A DNA stretch of 64,000 nucleotides from Thiosymbion sp942492625 (GCA_942492625.1 CALOFM010000018.1:1-64000), one strand, 5' to 3'; shown: positions 26,901 to 36,061, numbered from the stretch's first letter. The notes: generated by a model not told the origin, from the sequence alone. Made by a program: numbers and translations.

Positions 26901-29900
26901 CTCACCGCTCATCAGGCCATTCACCCATTGCAGCAGCTTGAACGGCAGGCTGATCAACCAGACCACGGCCTGGAGGAGGAAGATTATCGTCCCGCCAGTG
27001 CTTTCCCAGAGACCCGCGGCGAGACCGACCAGCACGCCGGCGCCCATCTCGGCATTCCCGGCGAACAGGCTGGCAAACAGGTCCATTGCCTGGACCTTCT
27101 GATCGTCGGGTGCGTTTCGCAGCTGTTCGAGGAAGGCTGTGAGCCCGTGATAGATCGCCGCCGCAGCGAAGTTCGCGGGCTCGGGAAGAAAGCGCAGGAT
27201 GCGAAGCGAGACGTCCAGGAAGAAGTTCAGGATCGGCGCCTTGAAGCATTCCGGGATGATGTAGAGCCAGACGGCGCCTACAAAGAAGGTGACGAAAGTG
27301 AGGGGCGGCGCCACCAAGGCCGCGATGATCCCGGTACAGATGTCCAGGAAGGTCCGGATCCATTCCAGGAGATTGGCGACGGCGTCGGCGACGGCATGCC
27401 AGAACAGGAAGGCGCAGGCCTGCACGATGCGGATCGCGGTGAGGACCGGTGTCGCCAGGCGAACCAGGGCACGGCGCAACGCGTCGAGGATCTGGATCCC
27501 GAACTCGATCGACAGGAGCGTCTCGAGTGCACCCATGACGTACTGCGCAAAGCTCTGCCATCTGTCCAGGAGACGATTGAGGAAGTTACTGACCGCCGAC
27601 AATGCGCCTTGGATGACGGGCAGTACTGTGTCGTTGAAGAACTGCGCGGCACGGGCCAGCGCGTTTTCGATCCCCTCCGAGATCTGTCCTGCGAACTCCG
27701 TCAGCGATTGCCAAAGCGCAGGCAGTTGCGCGATCAGATCCAGGAACGCGCCGATCGGCGTGTACTCGCGCACGAACCGCCAAGCGGCGCGCAGACCGTC
27801 CAGCAGCGGCTGCACCGCGGAGACGACGCCGTCCCATAACCTTTCGATCCCCCGACGTAGCGCCGTCAGCGGATCGAGGTTGATATCGAGACCAAGCACT
27901 GCCGCAATGTGCCGCCAGACCGAGCGCCCAACCTCGCCCAGCACCTCCATGACCTGGCCCGCCGCGTCCTCGATCACCAGCCAGGCGTCGTAGATCGGTT
28001 GTGCGAACATCTGGAGGAAGCCGAAAAAATCGCTGACCTGGTCGACCTGCTGCTCTGCGACGGCCTCCTGGCCCTCCTGCAGTTCTGCCTGCAGGGACTG
28101 TGCGGCCGGACTGCCGAGCAAGCTGTCGACCCAGCCCATCGCCTGGTCCATGAGGCCGTTGAAGGCAGTGCAGGTTCGCTCCTGTTGCTCTTCCGGGGTT
28201 TCTTCACAGGGGCTGCTGGCCTCGAGTTCCTGCAACCAGGATGTCAGCCGGTCGAGTCCCGTGGCCTGGAATGCGGTTTCGAGCCAGGAATCGAGCGTCT
28301 CAGCCGCCTGGTTGGATACAGCGTTGAGCCCGGATTCCACCAGAGCGGCCAAAGCAGGAAAGGTCCGGCGCAAGACGACCATCAATGGATTCGACTCCAA
28401 CGCCTCGCCGACGAAATCGATCGCGCCGTTGATGCCGTTCTCGAAATCCGTGAAGACCTCGTCGAGATCCGTCTGCAGGTCGTCGATGGCCACGTCGATC
28501 CCACGGTTCAGGTCATCGGCCGCGGCGTCCACTCGGGTCTGGACCTGGTCCAGGAAATCTTGTGCGTCGTCCCGGAAGTCCTGCGCGATCTCGCCCAACT
28601 CACCGGGGAGATTGTCCGCCAGGGCATCGAGTGTAGCGCGGGTCGCCTCGATGGTGGTGGTGATGGCCGAATGGCCGGCCTCCACGATCGCATGGGCGGC
28701 CGAACGCGCCGCTTCCAGCAGGGCGCCGATGGCTGAACGGCAGGCCTCCAGGAAGTCGCCGATCCAGCGCTTGATACGGTTGAGCTGTTCCCGGAAGAAG
28801 GCGATGCCACGTTCCCAAAGACTGGGATTGCGCCCTTCCTGGCTCTTGTTGTTCGCCCGGTTCTGCGCCTCGGTCCAGCGGGCCGTTGCCTCGCGCCGCG
28901 CCGGTTCCAGACGTTCACGCGCACGCCTGTTCGATTGGCGGTGGATAAGTTCGACATGCCCGCGGTGCTCGCGCGCCAGCGTCTCGCCCTCGCGGCGGCG
29001 TTCCGTCACCTTACCGTCGATCGCCCGCCGCCAACCCTCGCGCGTGCGACCGATCCCGGTCCCAGCATTGCGAAGCTCGGTTTCCCGGGCCGCACAGGCG
29101 CGCTGGCAGAACTCTTCGAGATCATCGTCCGTGTCGGACAGCCGTTGATTGGCGGTGCGTCTATGTCCGGCCGCCCGCGTCGCCCGCTCGCGGGTCGTCT
29201 CGACATCCCTATCCTGGGCGACGAGGACCTGATCGAGCGGCAGCTGGCCGACATTCGCATCGGTTGCTACGCGATCCAGGGTGGTGTCCGGCAGGCGCTC
29301 GCCGAGTGAGACCTCCGGCAGGTCGAGGTTGTCGAGGGTTGTATCGTGGCCGAGGGTGGGGTCGTTCTCCGACGCCAGCGCCGCTTCGCCGAAATCTTCG
29401 TCCGTTGCCGTTATTGCGGTGCGTCTGTTGGTGTCCGAGGTGGTCCTGAGGTTGTCCCGGCGATCATCGATCTCCTGTGGGTCGGTAGCGTCTTCGAGGG
29501 TCAGTTCAGGGGTTTCTGGGATCTCGGGGGCATCCTCGAGATCGATTTCGCGCTCGAGCTCGCGAATTTCCGCGCTCTGCTCGGCATTACCCGCATGGCG
29601 TTCAGCTTCGGGCGGTCCGCGCGCAAGCTGATTGCGAACTCGCGTCTCGGCGCGGCTCAGTTCAACCTCGTCGATGTCCGGTTCGGGTTCGGCCGCCTCG
29701 GCGCGCGGCACCTCCCGGGTATCCGGCACGTCGAGAGGCGGGCCGCGCTGGAATGGTCGCTCACCCTGCCTCACACGCGCACCGGGACAGTCGCGCGTCT
29801 CGTGGCGATCGGTCGTACGTCGCGCGGCATCCCAGGTTTCCTGGCTGGTTTCGCGAATATCGAGGATTTCCTGACGCCGGTCAGGCCCCGGAGCCAGTTC

Positions 29901-31040
29901 CGGCAGCGGTTCATCCACCGCCTCGGTCCGGGCCACTGTCTCATTATCCTCCACGGGCGCGCGCCGAGCAGTCGCCAGGGACTGGTCTTCGGGCGGAGCT
30001 TGCGCCGGCGGCGGCTGTCCTTCGCTCCGGCGTGACCGGGGTGGTGTGCGGCTTGCACGTTGCGGCACCTCGCTCTCGGGGTCCGCGGATGGATCGTCTA
30101 CATCCACGGTGAGGGGATCTGCAGGTGCGTCATCGCCGGTGACATCGATCTCGTCATCGCCACTGCCACGGCGGAAGAGCGCGACCCAGCCGGGCTTCAT
30201 CGTCGTTTCCGCGTCGGCCTGCTCTGGGGTCTCGCCGGCGGTGACCTCTTGGGTGGCCGTCTCCGCAGCCTGCTCGACCGAATCGTTCTCGGCCACGATT
30301 CCCGGCCACAGCGCCTCGGGCGCCGGGCCGCTGCCCTGCAGAACGTGTGCAACCTCGTGTGCGGTGACATCCAGCGACGCACTGGCCGACGGCAGCAGCA
30401 CTTCGTCACCCCGCGCCGCGCCCTCGGCGTCGAGGGTATCGAGCAGGCTCGCCGTCTCTGGCCCCGCAAAGACCCGAACCTGGTCGAGGTTCTCGCCGAA
30501 ACGCTCTTCCAGGACCTCCTGGTGCGGCAGTGGGATGGCCTCCGCGCGCGCCCGCTGCCAGGCTTCCTCAAGTGTCACGGCCTGGTCGTCAGCCTGCTCG
30601 ATCGGATCGCTCTCGGTCAGGATGCCTTGCCACAGCGCCTCGCTTGCCGGTCCACTGTCCTGCGTGGTGTTCTCGTCCTCAAGCACGATGACATCCAGGG
30701 ACGCATCGGCCGATGGCAGCTGGACTTCATCACCCATCCCCTCGTCCTCGGCGTCGAGGGCATCGAGCAGGGTAGCCGTCTCTGGCCCGGCGTAGTCCCG
30801 AGTGTGGTCCAAGTTCTCGGCGAAGCCTTCTTCTAAAACGTCCTGATTGGGCAGAGACATGGCCTCCGCGCGCGCCCGCTGCCAGGCTTCTTCCTGCGTC
30901 TCGGGCTGGTCGTCTAAATGATCGAGCAGGCTGTCGCGGTCGCTCAACTCACGCGCAAGTCCGGTCGCACGCACCTGCTTCTTCTGCCTCTGGGTCTGCG
31001 GCTTGGCGCGGTGTGGCCTGGATCGGGCGCGATCCTTCAT
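23898..31040 (-). CDS. Giant DUF4157 protein, probable eCIS cargo or effector
   Basis: 2380 residues. Residues 51-158 and 159-266 are a tandem repeat of a DUF4157 (eCIS core) domain. The second copy has HEVAH at 228-232; the first reads LEDEN there. Next come charged, proline-rich linkers (about 270-640). A long helical region (about 640-1150) includes coiled-coil-like stretches, followed by hydrophobic, possibly membrane-inserting segments (about 1150-1400). Then an acidic run (EEEELDEEETDTDFELAEEE), more hydrophobic helices (GVVIGTIAGMLVAEIALAVL), an Arg/Pro tract (about 1750-1900) and a globular C terminus of about 400 residues without a recognised fold. DUF4157 is linked to eCIS cargo in known loci. 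The C-terminal part could be the toxic domain; activity is unknown. Confidence 0.75.
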   Translation of the reverse strand: MKDRARSRPHRAKPQTQRQKKQVRATGLARELSDRDSLLDHLDDQPETQEEAWQRARAEAMSLPNQDVLEEGFAENLDHTRDYAGPETATLLDALDAEDEGMGDEVQLPSADASLDVIVLEDENTTQDSGPASEALWQGILTESDPIEQADDQAVTLEEAWQRARAEAIPLPHQEVLEERFGENLDQVRVFAGPETASLLDTLDAEGAARGDEVLLPSASASLDVTAHEVAHVLQGSGPAPEALWPGIVAENDSVEQAAETATQEVTAGETPEQADAETTMKPGWVALFRRGSGDDEIDVTGDDAPADPLTVDVDDPSADPESEVPQRASRTPPRSRRSEGQPPPAQAPPEDQSLATARRAPVEDNETVARTEAVDEPLPELAPGPDRRQEILDIRETSQETWDAARRTTDRHETRDCPGARVRQGERPFQRGPPLDVPDTREVPRAEAAEPEPDIDEVELSRAETRVRNQLARGPPEAERHAGNAEQSAEIRELEREIDLEDAPEIPETPELTLEDATDPQEIDDRRDNLRTTSDTNRRTAITATDEDFGEAALASENDPTLGHDTTLDNLDLPEVSLGERLPDTTLDRVATDANVGQLPLDQVLVAQDRDVETTRERATRAAGHRRTANQRLSDTDDDLEEFCQRACAARETELRNAGTGIGRTREGWRRAIDGKVTERRREGETLAREHRGHVELIHRQSNRRARERLEPARREATARWTEAQNRANNKSQEGRNPSLWERGIAFFREQLNRIKRWIGDFLEACRSAIGALLEAARSAAHAIVEAGHSAITTTIEATRATLDALADNLPGELGEIAQDFRDDAQDFLDQVQTRVDAAADDLNRGIDVAIDDLQTDLDEVFTDFENGINGAIDFVGEALESNPLMVVLRRTFPALAALVESGLNAVSNQAAETLDSWLETAFQATGLDRLTSWLQELEASSPCEETPEEQQERTCTAFNGLMDQAMGWVDSLLGSPAAQSLQAELQEGQEAVAEQQVDQVSDFFGFLQMFAQPIYDAWLVIEDAAGQVMEVLGEVGRSVWRHIAAVLGLDINLDPLTALRRGIERLWDGVVSAVQPLLDGLRAAWRFVREYTPIGAFLDLIAQLPALWQSLTEFAGQISEGIENALARAAQFFNDTVLPVIQGALSAVSNFLNRLLDRWQSFAQYVMGALETLLSIEFGIQILDALRRALVRLATPVLTAIRIVQACAFLFWHAVADAVANLLEWIRTFLDICTGIIAALVAPPLTFVTFFVGAVWLYIIPECFKAPILNFFLDVSLRILRFLPEPANFAAAAIYHGLTAFLEQLRNAPDDQKVQAMDLFASLFAGNAEMGAGVLVGLAAGLWESTGGTIIFLLQAVVWLISLPFKLLQWVNGLMSGETAEAGGGAAREEELEESAPVPAEGEIEDEDPAPLGRSADPPGLMAPEIRDPGAPAREPEETFAGEPVQGRRSLAPLVPEPTESITREDTGATRAQPDGALERADEQYDSLGPSTEEEELDEEETDTDFELAEEEGDYDDEMDDEEAEAEPEAAPITPIVSVPAASRAASPHDTSGRLLRRGGGARAPPSTATPLMEGRAPEELAQAPGELQEGEVGTTPPAAPDLPSVSDFLQQLATNGISREDVRALIDGLRGSVADLVRPLAQRAADELLRFLTAPGTAFRIGVVIGTIAGMLVAEIALAVLTAGGSTAVTAAKGIIMASRGVARLASIVARLRRALAPLFRLIQRLRRTAQGIMGRVMRWLDDVVQWMSRMVRRFLGRRPRQPPRPAIRPRPRPAARPRPSARPRPRQRPRGQRPSGRPRSRPRQPRGRRGPRSRRRGPRSRRRSPRSRRRRPRRRRRRRDRGGIRTRVRLAARAAWNAIGARARTRVIPRSQVLSTARSAARPAAAGISIRVAIRHRGTRMWSLRVSGRRGRRRASTTMGRAWFGRDRRRRPHYSAARDQRARHRRIVRNLTDRMQNTINRIGRDEFNPRDIHREAQGPIRRIEAALRPRPLQGIDVDVQEAHYDRAVRNGRAHLEYHYSIEPNTNGSNIYLGLPAPTYTQGWANHNLSHPFLRDADPRIRSLGPYDLTAPPWNAATHQPYSPPRFRLRPGPRYVGTGGAVSRRRWSACLRRSRFTVERYEWRAAEVQFVRVGSPDPNLVDSRVDHMPKYAADGTNHPEIAPYVRGMLRHDEGRRPRRLRNLTVEEGYGPPGAAHTIRNHVLGLAPGIRTARHMAWRAAFGEVPGHAHAPLLDPTTGAWNPASAFRSLAAANREAQSLYDELAANWITERDRLAIGRQAAMSGRTDGRSVLAYDNNIQGADPPAYLEPVFAAEFPWRPTPWTGSNPLITGDGGNPTLPPLAVRRSSAGARAVMYVKRANQPPNIGWYIHTLFPDVT

Positions 31041-31288
31041 GCCCAGCCCTCGTAGAGTGCCACGGCGATCGAGCGCCCGAGCTCCGCCGGACCCAGACCG
31101 GTCGGATCGACAACAGCCGGTGTCGGCACCAACCCGGCCGAGAGCCCGGACGGGACACCGCGCGCGGCGAACAGCTGACCGAGCTCGTGTTCCAGCGCCT
31201 CGGCGATGGCGTAGCGCTCGAAGGGCGCGACACCTTCGAGCCGCAACTCCTCGATCGAGAAGGTCACGGTCCGGTTCACATCTGCCAT
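31037..31288 (-). CDS. Small eCIS-operon protein, function unknown
   Basis: An 83-residue protein. It begins MADVNRTVTFSIEELRLEGV and carries a short helical segment (FERYAIAEALEHELGQLFAARG), then a Gly/Pro-rich linker and LGRSIAVALYEGWA. It overlaps the ATPase gene by 13 bases and the DUF4157 gene by ATGA, so its translation is tied to both. Position suggests an adaptor or chaperone between ATPase and cargo, but no domain was recognised. Confidence 0.6.
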   Translation of the reverse strand: MADVNRTVTFSIEELRLEGVAPFERYAIAEALEHELGQLFAARGVPSGLSAGLVPTPAVVDPTGLGPAELGRSIAVALYEGWA

Positions 31289-33273
31289 CCGCGTATCTCC
31301 GCTGCGGTCAGCGACTGGCCGAGCTTGTCATATTCCTGCCGTGCGGCCTCGAGGATGTGATCCATGCCGACACTGCGGTCGTCCTCGGCAGCCAGGAAGG
31401 CCGCATTGCGGGCGATGGTCCTGATATTGCCACCGGCGATCGCGAGCTGGGACAGGTACCTGGGATCGATCCGGTCGAGCGGCATGCCTTGCGGGAATGC
31501 CCCGCGCCAGATCCGTTCGCGCAGCGCCATGTCCGGAAACGGAAACTCGACGACGAACTGGATGCGCCGCAGGAAGGCGTCGTCGATATTCTTGCGCAGG
31601 TTCGTTGTCAGGATCGCAAGGCCCTGGTAGGTCTCCATGCGCTGGAGGAGATAGCTCACCTCGACATTCGCGTGGCGGTCGTGGCTGTCTTTGACCTCGG
31701 TGCGCTTGCCGAAGAGCGCGTCCGCCTCGTCGAACAGCAGGATCGCGCCGCTCTCGTCGGCGGCATCGAAGACCTGGCGCAGGTTCTTTTCGGTCTCGCC
31801 GATGTACTTGCTGACCACGGCCGAGAGATCGATGCGGAAGAGATCGAGATCGAGCGCGCCGGCCAGCACCCCGGCCGCCATCGTCTTACCGGTCCCGCTC
31901 GGCCCGTGAAAGATGGCCGATGTCCCCGTGCGGTGACCGTGACCGGAAAGCCCCCAGTCGTGGAACACCCGGGCACGGTGACGCACCTGGGCGGCGATGG
32001 CGCGCACGGCGCGGGTGCCCTCGGGCGGCAGGACCAGACTGTCCCAGTCCGCCTCCGGGGTGATCCGCTGTGCGAGGTCGTCGAGGCGGGCGCGCGCGAC
32101 CAGCCGACAGGCCCTCCAGACGCGGCGCGACGCCGGTTCCGGTGCGGCATCGAAACGGGCGCTTTCGGTGGCCGCAAGGATGGCCTCCGGTCCCAAGCGG
32201 AACTGCGCCGCAAGCATTGCCGGAGTGGCCGCACCCTCAGTCCCGTCGGCGAGCCCCGCGCCTTCCAGCGCGGTCTGCCAGAGCCTGACTGCCTCGTCGT
32301 GGGGCAGCGGATCGACCTGGGCGCTGACGACGGGGCGGCTCGAGCCTCTCACCAGGTCCGGGCCCGCGATCAGCATCGGGTCCGGGAAGCGTTCGGCCGC
32401 TTCCACCGCAACGCGCAGCTGGCCCGGGTCCGCCGCCGTACCTGTCGTGTCAAAGAGGATCAGCGCATCATTCAGGCGCGCATCCCGGGCCGCGTCGCGG
32501 ATCAGGTCCTCGCAGTCCTCGCGCGCCTCGGGCAGGGTCCAGGCCGGCAGTTCCCAGAGGCGTCGCCCATGGGTGAGTGCAATCGACGCGGCCAGGCCGC
32601 GCGCCTGCTCGACGCTGTGCGTGACCAGTTGCACATGCGGCCGCCCCGGATCCCGCAGGGCCCGCGCAAGCTGCTCCGCCGCCGCACGCCGGGACGGCGG
32701 CTGCTCGGCCACCGCCTCGGCCACCGGACGCACCCGAGCCGCCAGGCGCTGGTCCATGGCCGCATGGCCCATCAGCCAGCCGAGGACTGGCGGACGCAGG
32801 AACACCGGGCGGCTGGTGAAGATTGGCGCCTCGCCCAGACCGACAAGTCGCCAGCGCCGTAACGGGCCATCGACCTCCAGCGCCGGCCAGTTGGCGCCCG
32901 GCAGCCGCGCGATTGCCAGGCCGACGGTCAGGACCTCCGCCTCGGCTCGGCCCGAGCCCTTGGCGCACTCCGCACCGAAGCCGGGAACAAGTTCTACGGC
33001 TGCTGCGGTCGAGAGAATGGCGACATCGAACGGTGAGAGCCCGAACAGCTCGACAAGCCGCGCCATGGCGGAGCCGTCCTGCGGAGTCGGGAACGGCGCC
33101 CGGGCAGCGTCCCCCACAATGGCATTGCGGGCCGCAGCAATCAGTGGGCCAAGCGCGTCACGGCCGGTGTCAGCCGATCCGTGCATCTGCCGGGCGGCAC
33201 TGGGCTTCGCGGGCTTGCGCCCACGCGCCGCGCCAGTGCTTCCGCCCCGTCCCTTGGTGCCCGCCACGCTCAT
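31276..33273 (-). CDS. AAA+ ATPase (Afp15/Pvc15-like)
   Basis: A 665-residue protein. Walker A is GPSGTGKT (about residue 456); Walker B is ILLFDEADALFGKR (about 511). Downstream are LTTNLRKNIDDAFLRRIQF (sensor 1 and arginine-finger region) and FPDMALRERIWRGAFP. The N-terminal 400 residues contain a second, degenerate ATPase-like or helical region, as usual for this family. In Afp/PVC the ATPase is needed to assemble or load particles; it would act in the cytoplasm. ATGA overlap with the DUF4255 gene upstream (33270-33273). Confidence 0.9.
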   Translation of the reverse strand: MSVAGTKGRGGSTGAARGRKPAKPSAARQMHGSADTGRDALGPLIAAARNAIVGDAARAPFPTPQDGSAMARLVELFGLSPFDVAILSTAAAVELVPGFGAECAKGSGRAEAEVLTVGLAIARLPGANWPALEVDGPLRRWRLVGLGEAPIFTSRPVFLRPPVLGWLMGHAAMDQRLAARVRPVAEAVAEQPPSRRAAAEQLARALRDPGRPHVQLVTHSVEQARGLAASIALTHGRRLWELPAWTLPEAREDCEDLIRDAARDARLNDALILFDTTGTAADPGQLRVAVEAAERFPDPMLIAGPDLVRGSSRPVVSAQVDPLPHDEAVRLWQTALEGAGLADGTEGAATPAMLAAQFRLGPEAILAATESARFDAAPEPASRRVWRACRLVARARLDDLAQRITPEADWDSLVLPPEGTRAVRAIAAQVRHRARVFHDWGLSGHGHRTGTSAIFHGPSGTGKTMAAGVLAGALDLDLFRIDLSAVVSKYIGETEKNLRQVFDAADESGAILLFDEADALFGKRTEVKDSHDRHANVEVSYLLQRMETYQGLAILTTNLRKNIDDAFLRRIQFVVEFPFPDMALRERIWRGAFPQGMPLDRIDPRYLSQLAIAGGNIRTIARNAAFLAAEDDRSVGMDHILEAARQEYDKLGQSLTAAEIRGWQM

Positions 33274-34478
33274 GGGACGGTCACCGTCGGGCCGTCGTAC
33301 ACGTCGGCCGAGCGCGTGGGCAGGTTCACAGCACCGTCAACGGTCAGCTGCACACGGTAGGTTCCGGCCGCCAGGCCCGAGAACGTGAACACGATGTCGT
33401 TGCCGTCCCGGACAAACGTCCGGGCCGCATGTCGCCCGGCGGTGCCGTCCAGGATCAGTTCGCAGCTCTGTTCAGGCTCGATCACCGGGGTTGTCGCCAG
33501 GCGCACGGTCCGGTCGCCCCCGGCCGCCGCCGCGGTCGTGATCGTGCCGAGTTGCGGTCTGACCATCAGCCCGAGCGCATTTGAGACCGGACCAGGGCGC
33601 TCGCCGCCGTCTGACGCACCCGGGACGACGATGGTGTGTTCAACAATGACCGGCTGCACGCCAGCGCGCAGCTCAGTGACCGAAGTAAGCGGGATGCTCA
33701 ATCGCCCGTCGACCAGATCGTTGGGTGCCAGCGTCCGCCGCGCGGTGCCGATCAATAGCTCGGCCGCCTCACTCATCAGACCGCTGCCTTCCACCACCAG
33801 CGTGCCGTCAGCCTCGACTACCGGCTGGCGGGTCGTCTCTTCGTAGGCCGCCGTCAGGCGGGGCACGGGCGCCGGTACGACGGCCAGGCCGACATCCGAG
33901 ACGGGCAAACCCGGCGCCGTGGACATGGAGCCCTCCAGCTGAACCGTAGTTACTTCCCAGGCCATCGAGAGCGCGAAGACGTTCTGCCCGAAGAGTCCCC
34001 AGATCCGCGATAACTCCTCGCTGTCCAGCGTGACCGGGCTCAGCTTCACCCGCTCGGACTGCTGGGCAAGGTCGGAGGACCGCAAGGGATGGGACCCGGC
34101 GAGGGTGCTCAGATAGGCCTGAATCTCATCGGGGCTCAGCACCGGACGGGCGTGCAGATCGGACAGAACCACCCCGGCCAGGCGCTCGGGTTCCAGTTGC
34201 TCCTCATCGCCGACGAACGAAAACAAGATGCGCAGCGTCATTGGCAGGACCGGCCGTGTGCGCAGGTCACCGCCCGCGCCACGCGTCGGCAAGTCCATGT
34301 TGCGCAGCCCAGCATTCGGCACGAGCTGGTAAAGTGACATGTAGACCCCGCTGCCGGCGTTCGGCCGGGGATGCCCGTTGTTCACCTCGAACCCGGTGAG
34401 CCCGGCATCGTTGAGCAGGGTCTGCACCCGGATGTTGAGCGCGCCCATGACGGTTGCGATGGCCAGTGCGTTGCTCAT
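33270..34478 (-). CDS. DUF4255 tail-terminator/cap protein (Afp16/Pvc16-like)
   Basis: A 402-residue protein. The first about 190 residues (IRVQTLLNDAGLTGFEVNNGHP, then SVYMSLYQL-like VYMSLYQLVPNAGLRN, LPMTLRILFSFVGDEEQLEPERLAG) are the DUF4255/Pvc16_N domain that caps the distal end of the tube and sheath and sets length. The remainder has two Ig-like beta domains, the last ending GLAAGTYRVQLTVDGA. It overlaps both neighbours by ATGA. Extra Ig-like domains on the cap are seen in some eCIS; what they bind is unknown. Confidence 0.82.
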   Translation of the reverse strand: MSNALAIATVMGALNIRVQTLLNDAGLTGFEVNNGHPRPNAGSGVYMSLYQLVPNAGLRNMDLPTRGAGGDLRTRPVLPMTLRILFSFVGDEEQLEPERLAGVVLSDLHARPVLSPDEIQAYLSTLAGSHPLRSSDLAQQSERVKLSPVTLDSEELSRIWGLFGQNVFALSMAWEVTTVQLEGSMSTAPGLPVSDVGLAVVPAPVPRLTAAYEETTRQPVVEADGTLVVEGSGLMSEAAELLIGTARRTLAPNDLVDGRLSIPLTSVTELRAGVQPVIVEHTIVVPGASDGGERPGPVSNALGLMVRPQLGTITTAAAAGGDRTVRLATTPVIEPEQSCELILDGTAGRHAARTFVRDGNDIVFTFSGLAAGTYRVQLTVDGAVNLPTRSADVYDGPTVTVP

Positions 34479-35287
34479 CGCGGCTTACGCACCCGGGCGT
34501 TGTATGCGTCGATGTCCATGGCCGGTGGCGCCGGGCGGACCCTGACGGTACGGCCCGAAGGCGGCGCTGGCGCCTGGACGGCGACCGTCACGCGACCGAT
34601 GCTGACATGGATGGCGGGTGGCGCCGCCGGGGGTTCCGCCCTCTCAGGCAGTGCGATCCGGGCCGGCAGCTTTGGCGCCATGTCGGGTTTCGGGCGCGGT
34701 AGGATCGGCGGTTCTGGCGTCCGTTTCGACAGCACCCGGGGTGCTGGTTCGTCCTTCGACGCCGCCGGGCGCACGACCTCGCGCTCGATGAAGCGGTCGG
34801 TGTGGCGCTGGACGTGCTGGATTTCGTGGATCCGCGTCGTCTCGTGCGTCGTCCTGACGATCTCCTGGCGCTGTACGGGGGCCTCGGGCCGCGGCTCCGC
34901 ACGGTCGGTCACCGGTGGCGCCGGCGGCGGGATAATCGCAGGCGGTTCCTCGCCCACAGGGTGTGGTGTCCGGGGAGGAGCGGTCGGCGTTGAGGCATCG
35001 GTCGGGACAGGGTGAGGGGCGGTCGTTGGCACGATAGCCGGCGGCTCCGCGTCGTCATCGAATCGAGGCTTGACTTGCGGCGCTGTCTCGGTTCCATCGG
35101 CCCGGGCGGCGCGCTCTGGTGCCGGCGCCTCGTGCGCAACCGTCGGCGACGTTACCTCCGTGGGATCTGCCGAACCCTCATCCTGCGGAACACCATCCGG
35201 ATAGACGCTCACATAGGGGATCCGCGGCGGTTCGACCGTGTCAACATCGCCAAGGCTTCTGAGGACGAGGGAGCGCAGGAAGTCCAT
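34475..35287 (-). CDS. Proline-rich eCIS-operon protein, function unknown
   Basis: A 270-residue, largely disordered protein. Proline-, alanine- and glutamate-rich linkers surround a short helix (QEIVRTTHETTRIHEIQHVQ). A small beta motif IHVSIGRVTVAVQAPAPP lies near the C terminus, followed by MDIDAYNARVRKPR. A similar IHV-IGRV motif occurs in unnamed proteins next to DUF4255 genes in eCIS loci, as far as I recall. The 5' end lies 12 bases after the gp26-like gene. No catalytic motif. Confidence 0.65.
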   Translation of the reverse strand: MDFLRSLVLRSLGDVDTVEPPRIPYVSVYPDGVPQDEGSADPTEVTSPTVAHEAPAPERAARADGTETAPQVKPRFDDDAEPPAIVPTTAPHPVPTDASTPTAPPRTPHPVGEEPPAIIPPPAPPVTDRAEPRPEAPVQRQEIVRTTHETTRIHEIQHVQRHTDRFIEREVVRPAASKDEPAPRVLSKRTPEPPILPRPKPDMAPKLPARIALPERAEPPAAPPAIHVSIGRVTVAVQAPAPPSGRTVRVRPAPPAMDIDAYNARVRKPR

Positions 35288-35299
35288 GGCGCCCCGCCG

Positions 35300-36061
35300 T
35301 CAGCGTGCGCCAATGAGCGCGAGATAACTCTGCCGCCGCGCCGACGAGAGCGCGAGGATCTCCTTCTCGGACCAGCCATAGCTATTCGCCAGCACATGCA
35401 CTTCCGGCAACAGGCGCCGCGCCGCCATCTCGATCTCGGCCCAGAGGTAGGATGCGATGTCGAAGGCGCTGGTCCACGTGTTGCCACAGGCCGGGCAAGT
35501 GAGAGAGAACCGGATATCCGCCCCGGGGTCGAGTTCGGCGAGCACTTTGGAGAGTCTGCCCGCCGCCTCGGCCGACAATCCCGTCTCCGGATCATCCAAA
35601 CCGGACGCGCAATGCCTTAGAAGCCGGATTGCCATGTCATCGGGTCCGCTCCCTTCCAGGCCCAGAAGATCGCGCGAGGTGACTGGCCGCAACCTGATCT
35701 CGTGCCCCTCCCACGCAACCGTGCTTTCGCGTCTGGTGTCTGCTCCCATAGTCGCAAGCAGATCGGCGATGGTCAGTGAGAACTCGACGGTCTCCTCGCA
35801 ATCCGGACAAGAGCTGAGGCACTCCAAGCTCGGGCCGAAACAGGCGGCCCTCATACGCAGGAGCAGCCGGTCGCGGGTGCCAATCGGTAGCGCTGCGATG
35901 GTATCGCCATCGACATCAGGCAGCGACGCATCCAGAAGCGCAAGCGCCCGGCGGATCATCGTTGTGCCGCGGCGCGTCTCCCAGATGTCCAGAACCTGCG
36001 CCGAGCCGAGCGCCCGCGGTGTTGCCGCGTCCTCGCTCCAGTGCGCTTGTGCAACCGTCAT
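35300..36061 (-). CDS. T4 gp26-like baseplate hub assembly protein with zinc-ribbon cysteines
   Basis: A 253-residue protein with two cysteine pairs, C81-SS-SC85-PDC88 and CPAC near residue 192, set far apart as in zinc ribbons. The flanking helices and EIEMAARRLLPEVHVLANSYGWSEKEILALS at the C terminus are the mark of the T4-type baseplate assembly chaperone family found in eCIS and tailed phages. It probably helps hub or tube assembly and is not part of the shaft. It lies 15 bases after the tube gene. Confidence 0.75.
   Translation of the reverse strand: MTVAQAHWSEDAATPRALGSAQVLDIWETRRGTTMIRRALALLDASLPDVDGDTIAALPIGTRDRLLLRMRAACFGPSLECLSSCPDCEETVEFSLTIADLLATMGADTRRESTVAWEGHEIRLRPVTSRDLLGLEGSGPDDMAIRLLRHCASGLDDPETGLSAEAAGRLSKVLAELDPGADIRFSLTCPACGNTWTSAFDIASYLWAEIEMAARRLLPEVHVLANSYGWSEKEILALSSARRQSYLALIGAR

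Noticed and set aside
23898..31040. Calling the giant protein a Tc-type toxin or an Rhs protein
   Set aside because: No YD repeats, RHS core or neuraminidase-like domain are visible; the only firm domain is DUF4157.
31003..33388. Long plus-strand frames (up to 619 codons) across the ATPase gene
   Set aside because: Antisense to the AAA+ ATPase with intact Walker motifs; no recognisable protein.
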